The translations under genes and the position numbers were made by a program. A stretch of 64,000 nucleotides of DNA, from the NCBI RefSeq assembly GCF_002201535.1, contig NZ_NIWW01000005.1, positions 210,197-274,196 on the forward strand. The letters are read 5' to 3'. The notes under the pieces are model-generated. The model had not been told where the DNA came from. It did not search any database and saw only the letters and a list, made by a program, of their open reading frames with translations. This DNA comes from Lacimicrobium sp. SS2-24. Its GTDB lineage: Bacteria > Pseudomonadota > Gammaproteobacteria > Enterobacterales > Alteromonadaceae. Positions 38,683-45,808 of the stretch are shown here, one piece after another (the first letter of the stretch is position 1; each line of letters opens with the position of its first letter).

Positions 38683-39516
38683 ATGCAGCAATACCTTAAA
38701 TTGATGCGCCATGTGCTGGAAAATGGTGTTAAAAAAGAGGACAGAACCGGAACCGGCACCCTCAGTGTGTTTGGTTATCAGATGCGTTTTGACCTGTCTG
38801 AGGGCTTTCCGTTGGTGACCACGAAAAAATGTCATCTTCGCTCTATCATCCATGAGCTGCTATGGTTTCTAAAGGGAGAGACGAATATCGCCTACCTCAA
38901 GGAAAACAAGGTCAGTATCTGGGACGAGTGGGCGACCGATGACGGTGAGCTGGGCCCTGTATATGGTAAGCAATGGCGCAGCTGGCAAAGCGGTGATGGT
39001 GAAGTAGTGGACCAAATAGCGCAAGTGGTTGAACAGATAAAGACCAATCCCGATTCTCGGCGCCTGATCGTGAGTGCTTGGAACCCTTCCGTGTTGCCGG
39101 ATACGCAGTATTCTCCGAAGGAAAATGCCGCCATGGGGCGTCAGGCATTGCCTCCCTGTCATACCCTGTTTCAGTTCTATGTACTGGACGGCAAATTGTC
39201 TTGCCAGCTGTATCAGCGCAGCGGCGACATCTTTTTGGGTGTGCCATTTAATATTGCCAGTTATGCTCTGTTGACGCTGATGGTGGCACAGGTCTGCGAT
39301 TTGCAGCCTGGTGACTTCGTGCACACCTTTGGTGATGCGCATCTGTATGTCAATCATCTGGAGCAGGCAAAAACGCAATTACAACGCACGCCCTTCGCCT
39401 CCCCGCAGATGAAACTGAATCCTCAGGTGAAAGACATTTTTGACTTCACTATTGATGACTTCGAACTGGTTAACTACCAGGCCCATCCTCATATCAAAGC
39501 GCCGGTGGCGATTTAG
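38683..39516 (+). CDS. thyA: Thymidylate synthase
   Basis: Makes dTMP from dUMP with methylene-tetrahydrofolate. 277 aa, 13 more than E. coli. Catalytic C159 lies in [12 protein letters not shown], and [14 protein letters not shown] binds substrate. Since the E. coli nucleophile is C146, the whole length difference lies upstream of it, around [13 protein letters not shown]. Such inserts occur in other long ThyA proteins, so the enzyme should be active. Confidence 0.96.
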   Translation: MQQYLKLMRHVLENGVKKEDRTGTGTLSVFGYQMRFDLSEGFPLVTTKKCHLRSIIHELLWFLKGETNIAYLKENKVSIWDEWATDDGELGPVYGKQWRSWQSGDGEVVDQIAQVVEQIKTNPDSRRLIVSAWNPSVLPDTQYSPKENAAMGRQALPPCHTLFQFYVLDGKLSCQLYQRSGDIFLGVPFNIASYALLTLMVAQVCDLQPGDFVHTFGDAHLYVNHLEQAKTQLQRTPFASPQMKLNPQVKDIFDFTIDDFELVNYQAHPHIKAPVAI

Positions 39517-39518
39517 CG

Positions 39519-40535
39519 ATGACGATGAACGTGCTGATCTGCGATGATTCTGGGTTTGCCAGAAGGCAGATGGCGCGTTCGATTCCCAAAGGCTGGGATG
39601 TGGAAATCCATTTTGCTGAGCACGGCAAGCAGGCCCTGGAGTTTATTCAGCAAGGTCTGGCGGATGTAATGTTTCTGGATCTCAACATGCCGGTCATGGA
39701 CGGCTACGAGACCATGGAGCAGATCCGTTCACGGGATCTGCCCACCCTGGTGATTGTGGTGTCTGGCGATGTACAGCCTCAGGCCCGGGAACGTATGCTG
39801 GCCATGGGGGCGTTGGATTTCATCGCCAAACCCATTGACAGTGACAAGTTAATTGAGCTGTTACGTCAGTACGGGCTGTATAGTGGTAAAAGTGGGGGCG
39901 GTGAGCTGCGCGAGGCCGCGCAGGGCGAGAAAATTGATCGACTGGATGTCTATCGGGAGATGGCGAATGTGGCCATGGGGCAGGCCGGTGAAAAGCTGGC
40001 GCAATTGCTCGATGTGTTTATCAACCTGCCCATTCCTAATGTCAATGAGATAGAAACCAATGAATTACGTATGGCCATTGCTGAGATCCAGCAAAAGGCC
40101 CACGTTTCTGCTGTGTCGCAGGGGTTTGTCAGTACCGGCATCAATGGCGAAGCATTGGTGATCTTTAACGACACGGATTTTGCCAGCATGGTGAAACTGC
40201 TCAAATACCCTTCCCGCGAAGATGCCGAGAGACTCGAAGTGGAAGCGCTGATGGATGTGTCGAATATCCTTATTGGTGCCTGTGTTAACGCCCTCTCCCA
40301 GCAACTGGATTTGAGTTTTAGTCGCAGTCATCCGATGATTCTTGGGCGTCATTGTGACCTGGAAAAATTGCTGGAAACCAACGTCTCTCGCTGGAGTCGC
40401 ATTGTCGCGGTGGAAATTGGTTACTCCATCGAACAACATGATATTCACTTTGATTTGTTGCTGCTGTTGCCTCAGGCGTCCATGGATATGATGTTTGATA
40501 AGCTGGTAGCCCACAGCGAGGTGAGCCATGGTTAG
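39519..40535 (+). CDS. Receiver-CheC fusion response regulator
   Basis: Soluble signalling protein, 338 aa. Residues ~1-120 are a receiver domain with phospho-acceptor D54 in MFLDLNMPVMDG. Residues ~140-335 form a CheC/CheX-like phosphatase fold. The first active half matches the CheC pattern with D143, E147 and N150 (DVYREMAN); the second half has D246 where Glu is usual and N249 (MDVSN), so one site may be weakened. It overlaps the next gene, a diguanylate cyclase, by 8 bases. I infer it dephosphorylates a receiver domain, its own or another, and tunes the cyclase pathway. No cognate kinase is adjacent. Confidence 0.87.
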   Translation: MTMNVLICDDSGFARRQMARSIPKGWDVEIHFAEHGKQALEFIQQGLADVMFLDLNMPVMDGYETMEQIRSRDLPTLVIVVSGDVQPQARERMLAMGALDFIAKPIDSDKLIELLRQYGLYSGKSGGGELREAAQGEKIDRLDVYREMANVAMGQAGEKLAQLLDVFINLPIPNVNEIETNELRMAIAEIQQKAHVSAVSQGFVSTGINGEALVIFNDTDFASMVKLLKYPSREDAERLEVEALMDVSNILIGACVNALSQQLDLSFSRSHPMILGRHCDLEKLLETNVSRWSRIVAVEIGYSIEQHDIHFDLLLLLPQASMDMMFDKLVAHSEVSHG

Positions 40536-41493
40536 AGAAACCTCAGAGCAGGCCGAACTGGAGGCGATGCACTGGCAATTGAATCTGCTCGGCTCCATTG
40601 AGGTGGGGATCGTGGTGTTGGATACTGACTACCGGGTGAAAACCTGGAACGAGTTTATGCATAATCACAGCGGTATCCTGCCCAGTAAGATCCGCAATCA
40701 ACCCTTGTTCGACTTTTTCCCTGAAATTGACAAACAGTGGTTCCAGCGGAAGACCCGTCCCGTTTTTGAGCTCAACAGCCCCGCTTTTTTGATCTGGGAG
40801 CAGCGTCCCTACCTGTTCAAATTTGCCAGCCACCGGCCCGTCACCAGTGCCAGTGAGGTGATGTATCAGAACATCACCCTGTTCCCGCTAATGGCGCCCG
40901 ATGGCAAGGTTAAGCACCTGTGCATTATGGTGTACGACGTTACCGATGAGGTGATCAGTAAACAGCAGCTGAATCTGGCGAATGACAAGCTACAGCAAAT
41001 CAGTCGTGTAGACGGGCTGACCGGTCTGTATAACCGTCGATTCTGGGAAGAAAGCTGTCAGCTGGAATTCAAACGTTACCAGCGTAGTCAGGGACAAGCC
41101 TCTTTGTTAATGCTGGATATCGATCATTTCAAGTCAGTTAATGACAATTACGGTCATCCTGCCGGTGACGAAGTGATCAAAACACTGGCGGCTATCATCA
41201 AAGACTCTGTACGTGAGACGGATATTCCCGGCCGCTACGGGGGCGAAGAGTTTGCCATTGTGTTGCCTGACACCGATGCTAATTCTGCCCGACAGGTGGC
41301 AGAGCGCATCAGGAAGATCACCGAGGCGACAGTCATCCGGCACGAAGGACTTGAGCTAAACGTGACGGTCAGTCTTGGTATCGCACAGCTGAGACCAGAC
41401 TATCAGGAACATATGGCTTGGATCAGTAAGGCTGACCAGGCTCTTTATCAGGCCAAAGAGTCGGGCCGCAATAAAGTGAACAGCTCGGATTAA
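40528..41493 (+). CDS. PAS-GGDEF diguanylate cyclase
   Basis: Soluble c-di-GMP synthase, 321 aa. An N-terminal PAS-like domain (~10-130) is joined by a short coiled coil to a GGDEF domain (~160-320). The signature is GGEEF in RYGGEEFAIVLPD, and the inhibitory I-site RETD sits exactly five residues before it, so product feedback is expected. The ATG overlaps the stop of the receiver-CheC gene (ATGGTTAG), which strongly suggests coupled translation and a shared pathway. Confidence 0.93.
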   Translation: MVRETSEQAELEAMHWQLNLLGSIEVGIVVLDTDYRVKTWNEFMHNHSGILPSKIRNQPLFDFFPEIDKQWFQRKTRPVFELNSPAFLIWEQRPYLFKFASHRPVTSASEVMYQNITLFPLMAPDGKVKHLCIMVYDVTDEVISKQQLNLANDKLQQISRVDGLTGLYNRRFWEESCQLEFKRYQRSQGQASLLMLDIDHFKSVNDNYGHPAGDEVIKTLAAIIKDSVRETDIPGRYGGEEFAIVLPDTDANSARQVAERIRKITEATVIRHEGLELNVTVSLGIAQLRPDYQEHMAWISKADQALYQAKESGRNKVNSSD

Positions 41494-41542
41494 GCTGCCT
41501 AGGTCCAGTGTCTTGACATTTCCTGTGCTTGGCGCAAAATAA

Positions 41543-41558
41543 CTGTATATTAATACAG
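41543..41558 (+). promoter_or_regulatory. LexA (SOS) operator of dinB
   Basis: CTGTATATTAATACAG fits CTGT-N8-ACAG exactly with an AT-only spacer, the consensus LexA box of gammaproteobacteria. It lies 22 bases before the dinB ATG. A TTGACA at 41513-41518 upstream could be the -35 box, which would put the operator next to or over the -10 region. Confidence 0.9.
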
Positions 41559-41579
41559 TTTTTGGTGTCCCTGCCTGTT

Positions 41580-42656
41580 ATGGCCAAGCTTATCCACATC
41601 GATATGGACTGTTTTTTCGCCGCGGTGGAGATGCGTGATCACCCTCAGTGGCGCGACATTCCCCTGGCTATTGGTGGCAGCGCAGAGCGACGCGGTGTTA
41701 TCGCCACTTGCAATTATCCCGCCCGTAAATACGGCATTCACTCCGCCATGTCCACCGCCCAGGCTCTTAAACGCTGCCCGCATCTTAAGTTGGTAAAAGG
41801 GCGTATGGCGCGCTATGTGGAGGAGTCCCGGCGCATTCGCGAGATCTTTTCCCGCTACACAGATCAGATTGAACCGTTGTCTCTGGACGAGGCCTATCTG
41901 GATGTGACCGATAGCGACTTGTTTCATGGCAGCGCAACACTCATTGCTGAGGATATTCGTCGCGCCATTGTTGAGGAGACCGGTCTTACCGCCTCGGCGG
42001 GTGTAGCGCCGTGTAAGTTTGTGGCAAAAATTGCCAGCGACATGAACAAACCCGATGGCCTGTTTACGGTGACACCTGAGCAACTGGATGGGTTTGTCAG
42101 TGCTCTGGAGCTCAGGGCGATTCCCGGTGTCGGTAAAGTCACCTGGGAGAAATTGCAGGGGATGGGACTGTTTACCTGTGCGGATGTGCGAGCTTATCCA
42201 TTTGATAAGCTGGTCAGGCGCTTTGGAAAATTTGGGCTGGCACTGTGGCAGCGTGCTCATGGCCAGGATGAGCGCCGGGTTAATGCAACACGTCAGCGCA
42301 AATCGGTCGGAGCAGAGGTGACCTTGCCGGAGGATGTGCATAGTTTCGAGCAGTGCTGGGAGGTGGTGGAAACCCTGTACGGAAAATTGCACCAACGTCT
42401 TCAAAGCTGTCAGGAAAATCTGGCGATTCAGAGCCAGGGCATAAAGATTAAGTTTGCTGATTTTGTACAGACCACCGCCGAGCATCGTCAGCACCGGCTG
42501 GACAAAGAGGCGTTTGTTCCTTTGTTGCATCAGGCCCTGAGTCGCCAGCAAGGCAGAGGCATCCGGCTGGTGGGCGTGAGTGTGGCGCTGCCAACAGAAG
42601 CTGACAGCCAGCAATTGAACCTGGCGCTGCCCTCCCTTGAGTGCCGGAGTGCTTAG
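41580..42656 (+). CDS. dinB: DNA polymerase IV
   Basis: Error-prone Y-family polymerase for translesion synthesis, 358 aa. The start is the ATG at 41580, leading into MAKLIHIDMDCFFA; the frame stays open 17 codons upstream, but that stretch covers the LexA box. Catalytic residues lie in HIDMDCFF and SLDEAYLDVT. Helix-hairpin-helix signature GVGKVTWEKL is present. SOS control by LexA is directly supported by the operator at 41543. Confidence 0.96.
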   Translation: MAKLIHIDMDCFFAAVEMRDHPQWRDIPLAIGGSAERRGVIATCNYPARKYGIHSAMSTAQALKRCPHLKLVKGRMARYVEESRRIREIFSRYTDQIEPLSLDEAYLDVTDSDLFHGSATLIAEDIRRAIVEETGLTASAGVAPCKFVAKIASDMNKPDGLFTVTPEQLDGFVSALELRAIPGVGKVTWEKLQGMGLFTCADVRAYPFDKLVRRFGKFGLALWQRAHGQDERRVNATRQRKSVGAEVTLPEDVHSFEQCWEVVETLYGKLHQRLQSCQENLAIQSQGIKIKFADFVQTTAEHRQHRLDKEAFVPLLHQALSRQQGRGIRLVGVSVALPTEADSQQLNLALPSLECRSA

Positions 42657-42733
42657 GGGCAGAATAGGGGCCTATCGACATCGCCGCGGATGTGAGTATC
42701 TGTTATCCGGCGGCCTTCAACAAGAGGCTCTCT

Positions 42734-44290
42734 ATGGCATTTCCCCAGGCAAAAAATGAATCTAATCTTGATAAAGCCATCGCCACAGGTAGCGACTGGG
42801 ATGCGGTCATCCTGATTGCGCCTGATCACCAGCACCTGAATAACCTGAGTTTAAAAGAAACCATCGATGCCCATGAGCGTATTGATGCTCGTGTAGGTAA
42901 TCAGTGTATGTTGCTGATTGCCAGTGGGATTGCCGGTGGACGACTGGTATACGCCCCCACAGGTGAGCTGGAAAGGGGCTTTGATGATGTCCGCCGCATT
43001 AGTGATGCTGCCAAAAAGGCCATCGTCATGGCCCGCGATGCTGGTGCCCGTAACCCCTTGATGCTGGTATCCGGACTGCCGCAAAACGAGGATTATGCCC
43101 ATGCCCTGGAAGTGGCCTATCTGGGCGCCTGCCAGGCATTGTGGCAGCCCTTAGAAGCGCGTGAAGCACTGGGCGAAGACGAGATTGAGCCGCTGCAAAG
43201 TATCGGTCTGTACGCCAAAGGTCAACTGGATATGCGCTGGCTGGAGTCGGTGGAAGCCGGGCGCCGACTGGCCCGTGACTTATGCGGCACAGAGCCGGAG
43301 CGTATGGCGCCACCTCGTTTTGCTGATTATTGTGAACAGGCGTTTAGCGGCAGTAAGGTCAAGGTTGAAGTGATCAGCGACGATGCACAGCTGCGCCGGG
43401 ATTATCCGTTATTGCATGCGGTGGGGCGGTGTTCTGTGCATGTGCCGCGTCATCAGCCCAGAGTGATTCGCCTTGAATATACCGGTGAGGGTGAGATTCA
43501 GCAGAATTTGTTTTTTGCCGGTAAGGGCATTACCTATGATACGGGCGGCGCCGATCTTAAAACCGACGGGCACATGGCAGGGATGAGCCGGGATAAAGGC
43601 GGTGCGGCAGCGGTTGCTGGCTTTATGCAATGCCTGGCTCGTTATCAGCCAAAAGGCCTTCGTGTGGTGGCAGAAATCGGTGCGGTGCGTAACAGTATTG
43701 GCTCCGATGCCTTTGTGGCAGATGAAATCATTACCAGTCATGCTGGCGTGCGGGTTCGAATAGGTAACACCGATGCAGAAGGCCGATTGGTGCTGGCCGA
43801 TTTGCTCTCTCACCTGCGCGAAGAGGCTAAAGATGCACTGGACCCCACCCTGTTTTCGGTGGCAACCCTGACCGGCCACGCGGCACGCACCTATGGCCCC
43901 TATACCGCGTACGTAGAAAATGGGGCCGCCAGTGCTCATCAATGCTCAGATAAACTCAGCAAAATCGGGGATATCTGGGGCGATCCCGGTGAAGTCTCGC
44001 GCTCACGACGAGAAGATTTTGACTTTGTGCGCCCACGTACTAAAGCCGATGATGTGTTGTCGTCTAACAATGGTCCGTCTGCCACAACCGCACGTGGGCA
44101 TCAGTTTCCAATGGCGTTTTTGAGCATAGCCTCCGGCTTGTTGCACCATGATCGCAACACAGATCAACCTTTGCCTTATGTGCATGTGGATATTGCCGGC
44201 AGTGGTGTTGAAGCCGGAGACTGGCAGCACGACAGTCCAACGGGTGCTCCGGTGGTGGCGCTGGCAGCCCGCTACATGGGAATGTCCTGA
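42734..44290 (+). CDS. M17-family leucyl aminopeptidase-like protein
   Basis: Cytoplasmic dinuclear-metal aminopeptidase, 518 aa from the ATG at 42734 (AAGAGG is 6 bases before it; an upstream in-frame start at 42692 lacks a site). The catalytic half shows the M17 motifs GKGITYDTGGADLK, MSRDKGGAAAV and NTDAEGRLVLADLL, so metal and substrate residues are present. The usual GGISIKP is replaced by GGADLKT, which suggests a divergent subgroup rather than PepA itself. PepA-like DNA-binding roles cannot be judged. Confidence 0.88.
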   Translation: MAFPQAKNESNLDKAIATGSDWDAVILIAPDHQHLNNLSLKETIDAHERIDARVGNQCMLLIASGIAGGRLVYAPTGELERGFDDVRRISDAAKKAIVMARDAGARNPLMLVSGLPQNEDYAHALEVAYLGACQALWQPLEAREALGEDEIEPLQSIGLYAKGQLDMRWLESVEAGRRLARDLCGTEPERMAPPRFADYCEQAFSGSKVKVEVISDDAQLRRDYPLLHAVGRCSVHVPRHQPRVIRLEYTGEGEIQQNLFFAGKGITYDTGGADLKTDGHMAGMSRDKGGAAAVAGFMQCLARYQPKGLRVVAEIGAVRNSIGSDAFVADEIITSHAGVRVRIGNTDAEGRLVLADLLSHLREEAKDALDPTLFSVATLTGHAARTYGPYTAYVENGAASAHQCSDKLSKIGDIWGDPGEVSRSRREDFDFVRPRTKADDVLSSNNGPSATTARGHQFPMAFLSIASGLLHHDRNTDQPLPYVHVDIAGSGVEAGDWQHDSPTGAPVVALAARYMGMS

Positions 44291-44430
44291 ACCGGCGCAT
44301 CGGATTTTGACCTGACCCGCTGTGTGTGAGCCGTCTGATGTAACGGCATTGTCCACTCCCGGTCTTTAACACCCTGGGGTGGCACATTTGCACGTCCGGG
44401 TTTGCAGTGATTTGTATCAGGAGACATGTT

Positions 44431-44646
44431 TTGGCAGTGATACCCGGCCGTTACCGGCATTATAAAGGTTATGACTACGAAGTGATTGGGGTGGCCCGGC
44501 ACAGTGAAGATGAGAGCGAATATGTGGTCTACCGGCCTCTCTATGGTGAGGGCGGTTTATGGATCCGTCCCTTATCCATGTTTATTGAATCGGTTGAGGT
44601 GCAAGGTGAGTGGGTGCCCCGATTCGCGTTGCTCGAGTCAGCCTGA
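44431..44646 (+). CDS. DUF1653 small protein
   Basis: A 71-residue cytoplasmic protein. Start chosen at TTG 44431 because AGGAGA (44419-44424) lies six bases before it; a GTG at 44407 in frame has no site. The sequence YRHYKGYDYEVIGVARHSE followed by VVYRPLYGEGGLWIRPL is typical of DUF1653. Function unknown. It converges on the methyltransferase gene, 12 bases away. Confidence 0.82.
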   Translation: MAVIPGRYRHYKGYDYEVIGVARHSEDESEYVVYRPLYGEGGLWIRPLSMFIESVEVQGEWVPRFALLESA

Positions 44647-44658
44647 CACTCAGCTGCC

Positions 44659-45642
44659 TCAGGCTCGTGCAACAAGACGCCAGGCCAGTAAGCCCTCAGC
44701 GCTGGAAATGGTGTCACACTGTTCAATATTCAGACCCGTGTTGCTGAGGGTTTCAACCAGGTATTGTATGGCCTGTTGATCATACGCGGCATCGAGCATC
44801 GATTGCATGCGCTGGCGATGGGTCAGCATCTCCTGCTTCATGTTGTGAAGCCACTGACGGACGTCATTGGCTTCATAGTGATGCATCTGATTAAACATTT
44901 CCCCTAAGTCGCGGTAGAACTGCATCACAATCCCATCCGCTACCTGCGGCCCTCGGGTTTTGAGCAATGCGGTGATCTGTTGCACCGGCGTGGACATGGC
45001 GCGATCAGCCTGCTGAAAGGCCTGTTCTGAGCCTTGCCCCTTAATCAGAGCAAAGCCTGCGTCAAAGGCCTGTGCGGCCAGCTCAAAGATATCGCTTTGT
45101 AAAACCTCATAAAGGGCACTGACGCTGCGCTCTGAATGCTGGTAAATCAGACCATCGCGGTGGTGAATCACTGCCACCAGGACGCCACCTTTGCGCAAGG
45201 CCTGGGTGGCCTGTATCAGAGCATGTGGGCCGGCATACTCCATGCCGAACTGACTGAATAACATATCCACCGACGCATCCCTGAGCGGCAGTCTGGCACC
45301 ATCGGCGACGATGGCGCCACGCAGGTTGAGTGTTGATGCTGTCGCTTTAGCCGCTGCAAAGGAATAGTCCAGACAGTAGTGTTCAACGTGCGGTGTTGCA
45401 TCTTGTCCCGTCTTCTCTGGCTCTGAAAGTGTGTTCAGACACTGGCGTGCGAGGCCGCTGACCGCGCCTTTTCCACAGGCAAGCTCCAGGATAACCCTGG
45501 CTGGGTGTTGTTTGAATTGCACGGTAAAAAACTGATGCCAGAACTGCTCAATAACAGCGTGCTCGGCTTCTTTGTGCTGAAATCCCGCCGCCGTGGCTTT
45601 TTGCCAGTAATCGTCCCAGGCCTTGTTCTGTTGGTCTGTCAT
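44659..45642 (-). CDS. Class I SAM-dependent methyltransferase
   Basis: Soluble methyltransferase-like protein, 327 aa. Motif I for S-adenosylmethionine binding is ILELACGKGAVS (~70-81); the acidic post-I and the DMLFSQFGMEYA strand follow as expected. The C-terminal 150 residues are helical and not informative about the acceptor. It is monocistronic on the minus strand. Acceptor unknown. Confidence 0.78.
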   Translation of the reverse strand: MTDQQNKAWDDYWQKATAAGFQHKEAEHAVIEQFWHQFFTVQFKQHPARVILELACGKGAVSGLARQCLNTLSEPEKTGQDATPHVEHYCLDYSFAAAKATASTLNLRGAIVADGARLPLRDASVDMLFSQFGMEYAGPHALIQATQALRKGGVLVAVIHHRDGLIYQHSERSVSALYEVLQSDIFELAAQAFDAGFALIKGQGSEQAFQQADRAMSTPVQQITALLKTRGPQVADGIVMQFYRDLGEMFNQMHHYEANDVRQWLHNMKQEMLTHRQRMQSMLDAAYDQQAIQYLVETLSNTGLNIEQCDTISSAEGLLAWRLVARA

Positions 45643-45737
45643 CAGTTCGTCGGTGTGTATTGATAGAAGCCGACACCTTATAGAGCCTGTGCGGGCAGAT
45701 CAAGGTAAACCACCGGGGCTCTGTGGCCCGATGTCAC

Positions 45738-45769
45738 AAAAAAGCCAGTCAGTGATACTGACTGGCTTT
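45738..45769 (-). terminator. Rho-independent terminator of the TonB receptor gene
   Basis: A perfect 13-bp stem (AAAGCCAGTCAGT, 45741-45753, with 45757-45769) closes a 3-base loop; on the minus strand it runs into six T residues. Confidence 0.92.
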
Positions 45770-45808
45770 AACCTTGTTATCTACTTATTTAACCCGTCAC
45801 AAGACCGA

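Noticed and set aside
41550..42614. Long minus-strand open frame (354 codons) opposite dinB
   Set aside because: It has no family-like motifs, no ribosome site, and lies fully antisense to a well-supported DNA polymerase IV gene; it is a product of codon bias.
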